This document shows, piece by piece, positions 23,523-33,004 of a stretch of DNA of 64,000 bases (positions within the stretch are counted from its first letter, which is position 1; each line of letters begins with the position of its first letter). The DNA is taken from contig NADL03000675.1 in assembly GCA_002205965.3 (NCBI GenBank), positions 620,001 through 684,000 on the forward strand, given 5' to 3'. Below the pieces are notes generated by a model. That model saw only the letters and a program-made list of their open reading frames with translations. It was not told the DNA's origin and did not search any database. Source of the stretch: Kappaphycus alvarezii. Taxonomy: Eukaryota > Rhodophyta > Florideophyceae > Gigartinales > Solieriaceae. The position numbers were made by a program, and so were the translations under genes.

Positions 23523-23872
23523 TGTGAGAACAGCTCTGGTCGGTTGTTTAAAAGCGAGTTCCAGTCAAGCACGCCTCATTTTTAGAGCTTCATGTTTTTA
23601 ATTTAATTTTAAGTGCAACAAATTTTAAAATTTGCGCGGGCCACTACCGCCAGGGTACCGGCCAAACAGGAATAAATGAGTGCCCAACCCGCAGAGCGAC
23701 CGAATATCCAAGATCTATCTTTGTGCTACTGTCATTTTTTCGATATCTGAGATGCGTTCTCTGTATTGGCCGGACTTCGACCACTACTCTCTCGCAGCTT
23801 CTAGTGAGATCGTTATTCTTGTCACTTTAATTTATCCCGCGCATTTACTAAGGCTACCGAAGAGGAACAACA
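23523..23872 (+). repeat. 5' LTR, GalEa-like Copia
   Basis: Starts TGTGAGAACAG and ends GAGGAACAACA. Long near-identical blocks (for example CCACTACCGCCAGGG and CATTTTTTCGATATCTGAGA) are shared with 28698-28967, and its last 70 bp with 31303-31373. Confidence 0.9.
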
Positions 23873-24008
23873 TTCGCGAATTCGTTTCCTAATTTGCCTT
23901 GCTTGCTTTTATTGAAGTTAATCACGTTAAATACGTGTTCCTTTGCTCCGCAAGCCTAAAAGGATAATATTCAGGCTGAGAGGGACTTAAATATTACATT
24001 TCGTTCCA

Positions 24009-25020
24009 TTGCGTATTCTTAAATCCGCTCTGGCTGAAACTGGATCCGAGTCTCAGTCATTAGGCGTGCCAGGAAGCGCTCCAGACGGAGTAGACTCAAA
24101 CAACTGCTTACGCTTCTCGCCTTTTCATGGAAGGAGTAGTCTTTGTAGATCTTGGCCCGTTTCATATTTGGTTTATCAACTATATGCGCGTCCTCCAAGA
24201 CGATATCATCGCCGCTAAGATGAATATATCACAGGCAAAAGACGTGTTTGCCGAAATGTTCCCTCCCGCATATCTTTTCTCGGAGAAAATGCAGTCTCCC
24301 CCATACATGTATGGAAAAATCAGAGACTTCTTGGATGCAATGGTGCTGGTCTTACGCAGTATGTATCTCGTCGCATTATTATGACACTTTCTACGAATGT
24401 GTACGAAGATCCGGAAGACAGGGAAGCTGCAATTGAGATGGCTCGCGATATCGTTGCGAAAGGAAGACGCCGTCCGTCTTCTGCAGATTCTTCTGTTGAG
24501 CAATACGCTGGCGGTGAGCAACATTCTGTTGAGAAAAGCTACAAACTTGCTCACAACTTTGTGATGCGCTTTATGAATACTTCTTCGAAGTTTCGTGGAG
24601 ACATCGGAAAGTTCTGGCAAGAGTTCATTCATGAATATCGCCAAGTAAGCCGCTACTACCGCCTTTTCAACCAGCAAAAGCTTGATTATCTCTACAATCT
24701 GCTCTATGGCGATGCGAAGCGCTTCTATCTTGACTCGGTCTACGGATATGCCCAGTCGTTTCAAGAAGTCGTCGATACGGTTGAGCGAGAGTACAACTCA
24801 ATTGTGCGCCAGAATTGAGTCAAAAACTATCTCAATTCTCTCCGTCTCTCTCAGTTTTCGGCTGAAGGACTGGACCCTACTACCAGCCTTGGAAAAGTGT
24901 ATAAGCTTATTACCAAGCTTGTAAGACAGGTGCCGCTTGCGTTCCGTGGCGATGCGCACCGGTTTGAGTTCTTGCGCAAATCTTTGTTTATCACGACTGG
25001 GCCAGTGAACCTTTGAGTAG
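24009..25020 (+). pseudogene. Copia gag of the GalEa-like element
   Basis: Structural capsid-like protein of the element. The reading begins near 24.1 kb (FHIWFINYMRVLQDDI), continues through PPAYLFSEKMQSPPYMYGKI (24248-24330), shifts frame, and is then open for 145 codons at 24381-24818. That part reads LSTNVYEDPEDREAAIEMAR, is rich in aromatic and acidic residues, and ends at YNSIVRQN. A stop at 24818 is followed in the same frame by more gag-like residues to about 25.01 kb. This is the best preserved gag in the window. The helical, charged composition fits a capsid domain. No homologue can be named with certainty from the sequence alone. Confidence 0.7.
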
Positions 25021-25294
25021 GATTGCGACCCATAGGCTTGCCTTCCAACAGTTGTACAGCGAGCTGGAATCGGCTCTCAATCTTGACTGCGAAGCAAAGC
25101 TGGTAAATGTTCAAGATGCAGTTACGCGCAAGCTCAACAAATTCCTCGCAAACGAGGTCCCTGGCATAAATTTTCGGTGTGAGTGACGTTCCATACACCA
25201 ACGAAAAAGGCCTAGCAATCAATCTCACCAACTGCGATCAGTGCTGCCAAATTGCAGTATGCGCACTGATCAGAAAAGGACCAGTTCCAACCCT

Positions 25295-25345
25295 CCGGCT
25301 TTGATGGGATGCTTCAATTGTGGCGGAGATCACCTTATTTCCTCA
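25295..25345 (+). other. CCHC zinc knuckle with a lost ligand
   Basis: In the frame starting at the ATG near 25303, the residues MGCFNCGGDHLISSWP form a Cys-Cys-His knuckle whose last Cys is Trp. It lies between gag and protease, as a nucleocapsid motif should. Confidence 0.55.
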
Positions 25346-25683
25346 TGGCCACATCCTGCCAATGCGAGCTGTGCAGCGAGGAACAGGATCTAATACTTGC
25401 AGAAGAAGAAGGGACGTACAGATGCAATCAATGTCTTCTTGTACCAAATCTGCGAGCAACTCGATCAAGTTACAAAGATCGATGATCCTGTTGCAGATTA
25501 ATACGAAGAAAATGTTGGCGATGAGGAGCCCCAACTTTACGATGCTCTAGTTGCAGTATTTGACGAGCTTCAACAGGTCAATAGTCCAGACTTCACGCTA
25601 GATCCTTATTTTCTTCAGAGATACTGAGTCGTCGAAATTCTTTTGAAAACAGACGCATAAATATTGATGCGAAAGAAGAAATT

Positions 25684-26106
25684 GTGGATATCAACTTTGC
25701 TGTCGAAGCGTTTGAGACTCTGACCTCAAGCGAAAGCTTAGATTGCTTTCATGGTTGTTGTTGTGATACCGGAGCTACTAAGTCCTTAATTGGTACAGCA
25801 CAAGCTTTAGCATACTGTGAGGCATTGGGAAGCGACTTCAATCTCCGAAGAAGATCACGTCCTCGTTTCTTTAAGTTTGGAAGCGGCCTTTGTTCCAGTA
25901 TGGTAACTATATCGGTCACCATCCCTTGCCATGGACATCGAAAGATGGTTTTAGACCTTGATGTTTTCCGGGTCAATGCCCCTTTATTGCTTGGGCTGGA
26001 CACCCTTGATGAACAAAAGGTATACGTGAACAATGTGCGCATTCTGTTGGTGTGCGAAGCTGAATCCTGGGCACTTCCTCAGCCTCGAAAGTTTGGTTAT
26101 CTCTAG
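25684..26106 (+). pseudogene. Copia aspartic protease
   Basis: A 140-codon open frame with CDTGATKSLIG near residue 35, the retropepsin active site intact (DTGA). The C-terminal half has VFRVNAPLLLGLDTLDEQKV, equivalent to the strand-loop NxPxLLGldxL of Copia-like proteases. It ends at a stop at 26106, but the same frame continues directly into integrase-like sequence, so gag-pro-pol was probably one polyprotein that gained this stop. This is the only protease in the window with a conserved catalytic triplet. Confidence 0.75.
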
Positions 26107-26960
26107 TTGGAATGGGGAAACTGTCTTGCCCCCGAGGAGTACAGCAACTTGTATACCACGTCGGAACTTAAGCGCATTCATCGAAGTTTCCATCATCCCC
26201 ATGCTGAGCGTATTTACGAGCTGCTCAAGCGAGCACATGATCCAGGCGCCTTACCTGAAACGTTGAAAGAACTAGAGTCCATTACTGCTCTTGCGATGTA
26301 TATCAGCGCCTTTCTGTTGAACCAGGAAGATTCCGCGTTGCGCATCCGCCCGGAGAGGGTTTTTTCAATAAACTTTCAGTGAATATCAAGAATAGGAGTG
26401 CTGGTGTTGAGAACTATAATTCATTAGGTCGCGGTGAGTGCTATCACGAGTACTTGCGTCAGAGTTTCCACAAGGATAAGACTCGATACGCCGAATGTCC
26501 CGATTGAGGAAGCTTTATCTCTCGCAGTAAATCCGATGGACTCCACTACAGGCCCTCAGGGCCTTTCTCCTATCCTCCTGGTCTTTTTCATTGTGCCGCG
26601 TATGCCTACCCGCCCTTCCGACTTGGCTAAACAAAGGCAAGGTATGGAAGCACTTGCAAAGGCCCGAAGGAAATGACGAAGATCATGGTGAAGCGCAAGA
26701 TTTCCGACGCTAGAAGAATGAACGTACCTCGAGCAGCAGAAAACGACATCAGGACCGGTATGGATGTTCTGTTCTACAGAGAGCGTCCAGTTAATCGCTA
26801 GACTGGACTTTATAGGGTCTTTGCTGTGGATGGTAAGCGGGTCTGGTTACATTCCGATGACAACGTCATTATCGCTTCTTTGGACAGAGTCAAACCATAT
26901 GTTTCTCCATCAACAAACGATGATAAAAGCGAACCTAATGAAGCCGCACAAACAACTGAA
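26107..26960 (+). pseudogene. Copia integrase, catalytic core mostly deleted
   Basis: The N-terminal zinc-binding part reads ELKRIHRSFHHPHAERIYEL then LLKRAHDPG (26165-26245), a His-rich HHCC-type start as in GalEa-like elements. The C-terminal part is at 26490-26900: PNVPIEEALSLAV, TTGPQGLSPILLVF and PRMPTRPSDL, followed by a DNA-binding tail with RVWLHSDDNVIIASLDRVKP (26838-26897). The roughly 150-residue DDE core that should lie between is absent; the two halves meet near 26.4 kb. This deletion alone would make the copy non-autonomous. Confidence 0.7.
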
Positions 26961-27900
26961 GTGAGCAATAGCCCACCCGAATCTCCGAACATTGGGTTTA
27001 TGATAGATGCTATCATCGCTGGTGATGCTCCATTCACTCGGGTTGGTAAGGCTTTATCAGAGTATGTCTCTGGCTTGTACGGAGAGCTCAATAAGTGTCA
27101 AACCCCTGCTGAAGTGTTGGTGACTATGATGATTGAAAGGATGATCCTTTGATAAGAACTCCACCGTTTGATGTCGCGAAGAAGAAAAAGATTGTTCGTA
27201 TCAGAAACCGAGAAGTATTGAATGTTGCCAACGAAAGGAACATACCTCAAAGGCCAAATGCTATCGATGGTCGATTCTTGTATACTTTGAAGAACTTTGA
27301 GATTCCACAAGAGATGGGTAAGGCTCGTTTCATTGTCCAAGGTCACACTGATCGCGACAAACCGTTCATCGTACACATCACCACCACATTGCGCCAATTC
27401 TCGACTAATATCCTCTTATCATTCTCTTCTATCTCTTGTTTCGTCTATTCTTGAACGATGTCACACAAGCCTACCTGAGGAGCAAGGACGTCTTCAGTCG
27501 CGGGGTATACATGAAGCCGAAACCTAATGATCGAACGTACTTTAGTGTTCAAGAGGATGAAGTTCTCAGCTTAGTTAAGCCTCTGTATGGCGTGTTTGAC
27601 TCAGGTGACGCCTGGTGTGAGACATTCATGGACCACGTTGAGAAAGACTTGGGAATGGAATCACTGACAGTTGACCTTCTCTCTACATGAAGAAGGACAA
27701 TGGAAAGTTAGTTGGACTTGCAGGTTTCTATGCGGATAACTGCCTGTTCGTTGGTAGTAAAGAGTTCCAAGCACTGACTGAGTCGACGATGAAGCGATTC
27801 TATACGAAGCCTCGAATCTGGGACAATGTTTCCTTCCGTGGTGTGCAAAAGAAACTCGTTTAGAGGATCATCAACGCATTCTATCTGCAATTCAACCGGA
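26826..27900 (+). pseudogene. Copia reverse transcriptase with YADN in place of YVDD
   Basis: RT frames follow in order: 26826-27152 (linker), 27149-27454 with PFDVAKKKKIVRIRNREVLN and later GKARFIVQGHTDRDKPFIVH (fingers), and 27436-27690 with RLFLNDVTQAYLRSKDVFSR and LSLVKPLYGVFDSGDAWCET (palm start, DvtqAYL and LxKpLYGlxxsgdaW). After a stop, GFYADNCLFVGSKEF (27723-27767) is the catalytic box, with the second Asp replaced by Asn and the first shifted residue Ala. RT activity is therefore expected to be lost. Three frame changes separate these pieces. Confidence 0.85.
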
Positions 27901-27904
27901 GTAC

Positions 27905-28660
27905 ATTGCTGGGCTGACTATCTTACCTCTTGATGCTTCCTTCGATTTGTTCTGCTCTCGTCGTGCAGCTGTCGCCTGGTTGACTCAGATTAGGCCCGAC
28001 ATGCTGCTGTTCAGTTTTGCTGCTCAAGTCACCGAGACTTATTTCGCCGCCAGAAATATCAAGGAACTGAACAAAGCGATAGCCCATGTGAAAAGCACTA
28101 ATCTACAGCTGTGTTATAAGAACTTCGACGTCACTTCGTTACACTTTTTGGATACGCTGATGCCTCCTTCGCTTCCAATGAAAATAATTCATCTCAGCCT
28201 GGGCATCTCGTGTTGCTTTTGTGACAAGAACGATATCTGTCACGTTATATCTTCCTCAAGCCAGAAATGCCGCTGTACCATGCGGTCAATCATGGGCGGC
28301 AAATTTTATACGTTCTCTAACTGCTTTGATGAAGCATTTATGCTCAAGCATGACTTAGAGAGATTTATGGTAGAAGAATCCCTCTCTATTTGTTTTTGGA
28401 TTCAAAGCAAGTGTTTGATGTGATCATAAGGCAACAAGCACTTCAGATAATCATCTAATGATTGGCATTTTAAGGGCTCGAGAAGCGTGTAAGAAAGGTG
28501 AAATATCGAACGTCGGTCTTGTCAGCACTCATGACAATCCCGCTGACGGATCACCTAAAGTTGGCGCTTGTACCTCTTTGAACAATATATTAGAAGAACA
28601 GAGGGACAATACGCCTGTTCAACAGTGTATCGTTCGTAACGATGGACCTGGATAACAAAA
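27905..28660 (+). pseudogene. Copia RNase H and pol C-terminus
   Basis: A 158-codon frame at 27947-28423 reads RRAAVAWLTQIRPDMLLFSF then AAQVTETYFAARNIKELNKA, matching the connection after RT in GalEa-like Copia. Further on are SSSSQKCRCTMRSIMGGKFY then TFSNCFDEAFMLKHDLERFM, equivalent to the SSKKxxRxxRSxxgaExxAl helix of RNase H (the E of GGE is K here). A 65-codon frame at 28458-28655 (MIGILRAREACKKGEISNVG, DNPADG) is the C-terminal end with the DNxAD motif. It stops 40 bases before the polypurine tract. Confidence 0.8.
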
Positions 28661-28683
28661 TGCTTAATATGAAGCTCATGATA

Positions 28684-28697
28684 TTGAAAGGTGGGAC
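28684..28697 (+). other. polypurine tract
   Basis: TTGAAAGGTGGGAC directly precedes the TGTGAGAA start of the 3' LTR. It is close to the AAGGTGGGAGTGT sequence common at Copia 3' LTR borders. Confidence 0.55.
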
Positions 28698-28967
28698 TGT
28701 GAGAACGGCGCTTATCGTTTGTTAAAAGCGAGGTCCGGTCCAGCACACCTCGTTTTTGAGTTTATATTATTCAATTTTAAGTGCTACAAATTTTAAATTC
28801 TACGCCGGCCACTACCGCCAGGGAACCGGCCAAACAGCTATGAATTGCGCTCAACCTGCATGGCGACCGAACCTCCAGGATCTACCCTTGTGCTCCGTCA
28901 TTTTTTCGATATCTGAGATGCGTTCTCTGTAGTGGCCGGGTCGACCACTACTCTCTCAAAGCTTCTA
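28698..28967 (+). repeat. 3' LTR, first part (split by insertion)
   Basis: Begins TGTGAGAACGGCG and follows the 5' LTR to CAAAGCTTCTA, where an inserted sequence starts. By eye roughly 85 percent identical to 23523-23795. Confidence 0.9.
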
Positions 28968-29329
28968 GTGTCTATTGGGCCGTTGTCCTCATATGAGGAC
29001 AACTTTTAGCCCTTTTTTTCAATACAATTCTTTTTACCTCAACGCATTTCTTGTCCCTGCGCATTAGTTCATGAGTGTAGATGGCCGATCAAAACAAACT
29101 TTTCAAGATTATTGACCGCGGTTAAGCCTAGAGCAATTTTCTCTCACCAGCTTCCGCTCTTCGCAAGAAGTTGTGAAAACGACTACGTTTTGGAAGGAAA
29201 AATAGTTCGTATTATCGTGGGGGTTTCAGAAACGAGGGCGCACGTACAGTAAAATTACTGTACTGTAACCGGTCTACCAGCTACTTTCTAGTTGGTACAC
29301 ACGCTCAAGCACTTACAATATAGGTCCTG

Positions 29330-29960
29330 CCAATGGTTCATTACAAGTACAGAGGACTCCCAACCTTTCCATTACTCACAGTAAACCAACCCATTCCAGA
29401 CACCTCCGTTCTGAGGGTATGTACAGTAAGTGGTTACCCTACTTACAGTAGTCCTAGTCTGCGATTGCTCTTAGCCGGAAAATTAAGTATACCAACCCAT
29501 TCAAGTAAACCCAATTCACCCATTCCAGACATTGTTCGCTCGTCACGCGGCGAGACTCGTTCAGAATAACGCCAGTTGTTTGTTGGAAGGAGTTTTGAGC
29601 GACACTTAGGCCGCAACTTGAAATTGTGTATACAGTGTATTCCAGAGAACCTCCGTTCTGAGGGTATGTACAGTAAGTGGTTACCTTTTTTACAGTAGTC
29701 CTAGTCTGCGATTGCTCTTAGCAGGAAAATTACGTATACCAACCCATTCAAGTAAACCCAATTCACCCATTCCAGACGTATACCACCCCATTCAAGTAAA
29801 CCCAATTACCCATTCCAGAGAACCTCCGTTCCGAGGGTATGTACAGTAAGTGGTTACCCTACTTACAGTAATCCTAGTGTGTGATTGCTCTTAGCAGGAA
29901 AATTAAGTATACCAACCCATTCAAGTAAACCCAATTCCCCCCCCTGTACTGTAACTTAAC
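29330..29960 (+). repeat. minisatellite-like tandem repeat, about three units
   Basis: A block beginning ACCTCCGTTCTGAGGGTATG and running through TACAGTAAGTGGTTACC, CCTAGTCTGCGATTGCTC and CCAACCCATTCAAGTAAACC occurs at about 29403, 29649 and 29825, giving units of roughly 180-250 bp with internal duplications. Parts of the same sequence recur inverted at 33005-33370. Confidence 0.8.
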
Positions 29961-30160
29961 ATGAAAAACCTGTTTTCCAGTAAAAATTTCGGCCTTCCAA
30001 AACATTTACCTTTCCAAAATGTGTAAATGGGGGTTAATTTACTGTGGTGGATATGTGGGTTGGTATCCAGTAAATTTGTACCAAAGCGTAGATATCGTAT
30101 CATTGTCAAGCCAATTGCGAAACCGTACGATGCGTCGAAAGCTGTGGATGGCACTCCAAT

Positions 30161-31242
30161 CTACCAGAAGGTGGAAGGGAGGCCAGCCAGCAAACAAGCG
30201 GCATTGGAGGTTACTGTCAAAGCGGAGTGCCGCTGTAAAAGAATGGCTCTAACCTTCGAAAACCGTTCCATTGCGCGGGTGGCAACGGTTCTCGCGAGTT
30301 CCTTGACGACGGAGAACGCCGCCGGATGCCATCCTCCAAGCGTTGAGATGGGGACAGGAACCAGCCTGTTTCTCCCAGGCAGCTCAGCAAGGAACCCTTG
30401 GTATTTCCGCTGCTTCTCTGCGTGAGCTGCGTTGAGGCTTGTGAGTGGGTTGAAAGCCCTGGCTCTTGCGTGGGAGGGAGCGAGCGGGTTGACAAAGGTT
30501 ACGTCGAAGTAATCCGTGCCACCGGCGGCTCCCATCGCCCTGATATCCGGCCTCGTCCTGTTTTGGTAGTGTAGACGAGGTTCGATGAATGGACGTCGGG
30601 CGGCTCTTGCAAGGTCGTTCCCCAGTAAAGTCACCTGGTTGTTATGGCGAGTATTCCGCTCGCAGCCAAAGCGACAATGTAGCAAGTGGTCCCCGTAGAT
30701 ATCCAGCATTTCATGGCATCCTGCTTTGGGGCAAGGGGTACCTGGGGCGAATAAGGGGGTTTGGCAAAAGTACTGGAACCACACGGAAAAGTCTTTGCTC
30801 TTGATGTGCGTCCTCAATCCAGGGCAAGGTGCACAGTAGACCCAGCCTTTGCACCGGGAGGGACATGCTAGCGCGGAAGGCGCGGGTGCGGATGTTTCCG
30901 AGCGGCAAGGCCTCTTGCACAGCCATATGAATTGCATCTGTTTAGCTTCTTCTGCGATGGTGGGTTGGATGAGCAGAAATTGCTAAACGGAATTCGTTCT
31001 GAGGGTCGACAAGAGGCGCTCCATGCGGTAAAGGCGGCTGTAGCATCCTCGTACTGCGTCAGGTCTTGAGCACAGGACGGCAAAGACTTCTCGCATAACT
31101 GCTGCGTCGCGGCGCTGGACGCAAGAAACGAAGCGGCGGCGACATCTCGCGCGGAGGAGAGGCCGATTCCCAAGGTCGGCTTCTTCTCCTGTAGTGCCTT
31201 AATGGGCAGTTGCAGCTCCTTGAATATACAGTTGTCTAGCAT
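30161..31242 (-). pseudogene. non-LTR retrotransposon C-terminus with CCHC and restriction-like endonuclease (copy d)
   Basis: Two minus-strand frames (31242-30868 and 30937-30161, 124 and 258 codons) join across one frameshift near 30.97 kb and read as one protein of about 350 residues. The start GIGLSSARDVAAASFLAS matches the region after the RT thumb in R2/NeSL-type elements. Next comes a zinc-binding motif, CPKAGCHEMLDIYGDHLLHC (C-x4-C, H-x3-C). Then TRPDIRAMG and YFDVTFVNPL, a PD-(D/E)XK nuclease fold with the catalytic Asp residues in place and EKQRKY downstream. It ends AGLPSTFW. In the family this domain nicks the target for target-primed reverse transcription. RT itself is missing, as in 5'-truncated copies. 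It is the most intact copy in the window. Confidence 0.75.
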
Positions 31243-31260
31243 TCCAAAATGTAAACGGAA

Positions 31261-31640
31261 ACTGTCCTCATATGAGGACAGAGCATGGTCGTATAGACAC
31301 CAGTAAGGTCGGTCGTCGTGTCACTTTAAGTTATCCTGCGCGCATTTACTCAGGCTACCGAAGAGGAACAACACTTTTACCCAGTGACGACTTCTCCCGC
31401 ATAACGCACTTTCAGCGGCGTGGATACAATCGACCACATCTTCCATACATCAAATATCCCACCGATTTTCCTTTGGAAGACACCTGGATGTACCGTATTT
31501 GACCATTTCGCAAGTTGACTTGACCGCGGTATTTTTAGTAAGTACTGTACTGCCACATACTACGCACCTGGTACAATATCCCACAATTTGCAGCGGAAAT
31601 TGCTAATCCAAGCTCTTCATTTTGTCTTAAAACAATAAAG
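31261..31640. other. right TIR, LTR remainder and flanking sequence
   Basis: Contains the right palindrome and TIR (to 31300), the last 70 bp of the Copia 3' LTR (31303-31373) and the CTTTT duplication. Beyond lies non-coding sequence including CGACCACATCTTCCATACAT (31431-31450), which recurs near 38925 and 44344. Confidence 0.6.
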
Positions 31641-31644
31641 CGTC

Positions 31645-31664
31645 TTTCTCTCTCTCTCTCTTCA
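31645..31664 (+). repeat. (CT)n microsatellite
   Basis: A run of about nine CT units, TTCTCTCTCTCTCTCTTC, in otherwise unique sequence. Confidence 0.8.
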
Positions 31665-31689
31665 TTCTACGGTACTCCACGGCACTCTC

Positions 31690-32000
31690 CAAATCAAAAA
31701 TAGGGAGCTTGCCAGCAAAGCAGCAGCCATCCCCGGTGAAGCCCTCCCAGGACGATCAAAACTGGGATGGAAGTTTGTGCCGCTAGCCTTCGACTCACTT
31801 GGATCGTCGTCTGCGACGACGTCGAAGGTAATCGACGAATACGCGGCCGCTGTCGCGACCCGCAGCGCATGCTCGCGGGAGGAGTGAAGACTCGGCTTTA
31901 TCAGCAGCTTAGTTATGCGATTTGGTCCACGTGTGCGGCGTCTGTATTATGTCGCGCCCCACAACATGCAGAGTTTAGCCACCCTATTCAAAGCTAATTG
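31690..32000 (+). pseudogene. non-LTR endonuclease-domain C-terminus (copy a)
   Basis: In the plus strand, LGWKFVPLAFDSLGSSSATT (31760-31820) equals the strand after the nuclease core in this protein family (xxFxPLaxxTxGgws). After one frameshift VKTRLYQQLSYAIWSTCAAS (31895-31960) is the final helix. Only this C-terminal part of about 90 residues is present. It belongs to a different lineage from the 30-31 kb copy, judging by its low similarity. Confidence 0.5.
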
Positions 32001-32153
32001 TTTTAGGTTTGTTACAGTGGGGTATTCAAGACTGCATGTTGCACCTGCATATGTCTGTGGTAAAGTAATTCACACTTAGGCACGATCACGTAGGATATTC
32101 CGGGCCACAACCGACCATATTTTCCCACATTTTCCCCTTACAGTAAAGTCGCT

Positions 32154-32800
32154 TTGGCTCTACGTCTTGGCATCGCGCGTTTCCCGGGATCTACTCGCTG
32201 TCCGGTCTGCTCCCGCCGCTCGGCATACATCGCACCCGTCTTAGATCCAAGTGGTCAACACGCGTTGACCCGCAAATACGAAAACGGAATGACTCGTCGT
32301 CATCACATCCTCCGCAACCGCTACTGCAAGGAAGTTGGGATCGTCGCCCTCGTCGAGCATCCGCTCCTTTACCAGGTTCCCAACTCATCTGGGCATTCGG
32401 AGTCCCCGCGCTACGAATGGACAGTAACATACCCGCTGAATACGGGCTTCACAGTACCGATATCGCCGTCGACGTTACTGTTGCCCACCCCTCCGCACGC
32501 CGCCACATTTCGCCAAGTACGGGTACAGCAGGCGCTGCCGCAACATTCGCAGAGCGCGAGAAACATCGTCATTACGGCACTTACTGTAACCAAAACGATA
32601 TCCTCCTCTCCCGTCGGATTGATATCTATGGCCCTTGGGCAACGACGCAAGGGTTTTTTCCGCCGCCTTGCTTCCTTCGCTGCTTCCCGTCGCGGTTCCT
32701 CCCCTCAACAGGAGCTCCGCGACTTCGTTGCCCGTTTTGCTTTTAGTCTCCAAATAATGCAGGCGCGACAGGTTTCTACCCGCCGCCCGCATCCGTAGTT
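32154..32800 (+). pseudogene. non-LTR CCHC + endonuclease domain (copy b)
   Basis: A 214-codon frame starts ALRLGIARFPGSTRCPVCSR, then DPSGQHALTRKYENGMTRRH (zinc motif C-x2-C and H, then RRHN-type helix). After about 90 codons the coding frame changes: the other frame (32417-32746) carries DIAVDVTVAHPSARRH and AEREKHRHYG, the Asp and Glu-x-Lys of the PD-(D/E)XK fold. It then shifts back to end in FFRRLASFAASRRGSSPQQE and a stop at 32798. Two frameshifts therefore break the gene. It is fairly well preserved otherwise, and divergent from the copies at 30-31 and 37-38 kb. Confidence 0.65.
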
Positions 32801-33004
32801 AATTTATGAATACCCTCCGCACGCCTCTGTGCGACATTGTACAACCCATAAAGATTTACCACCACCACAGTATTTACTCATCTACCATTTCGAGTGTGCG
32901 CAGTTCTCACGTCTAAGATGTCCATAAAGCACCCCGATTTTCCCCGCTATTTACAATAAAAAAAATTGAGCACTGCACTGCACGCTATTTACAACTAAAT
33001 TCAG

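Larger units (their letters stand above)
28968..31300. mobile_element. 2.33 kb insertion with terminal inverted repeats and a 16 bp sub-terminal palindrome
   Basis: Comparison of the split 3' LTR with the intact 5' LTR shows exactly what was inserted. The left end reads GTGTCTAT and the right end reads ATAGACAC, perfect 8 bp terminal inverted repeats. Both ends carry the palindrome GTCCTCATATGAGGAC (28985-29000 and 31264-31279), extended to 22 bp on the left and 20 bp on the right. The flanking bases are TA (left) and CA (right), consistent with a TA duplication with one change. The interior holds minisatellite repeats and a minus-strand non-LTR retrotransposon C-terminal domain; no transposase is recognisable. 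TA target and TIRs suggest a Tc1/mariner-like or other cut-and-paste element, but the superfamily is uncertain. Confidence 0.7.
23523..31373 (+). mobile_element. GalEa-like Copia retrotransposon with a nested insertion in its 3' LTR
   Basis: The element begins TGTGAGAA at 23523 and ends AACAACA at 31373. It is flanked on both sides by the same five bases, CTTTT (23518-23522 and 31374-31378), a perfect target-site duplication. The 5' LTR is 350 bp (23523-23872). The 3' LTR starts at 28698 and is split: its first ~270 bp end at 28967 and its last ~70 bp lie at 31303-31373. Without the 2.33 kb insertion the element is about 5.5 kb. Gag, CCHC, protease, integrase, RT and RNase H frames occur in Copia order. 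They are broken by shifts, a large integrase deletion and a changed RT active site. Confidence 0.9.

Noticed and set aside
29330-29960. CRISPR-like repeat array
   Set aside because: Units are 180-250 bp with no regular short spacers, and the context is eukaryotic transposons.
30161-30937. bacterial restriction enzyme gene from horizontal transfer
   Set aside because: The CCHC motif, the upstream RT-thumb-like part and the repeated truncated copies fit a non-LTR retrotransposon C-terminus.
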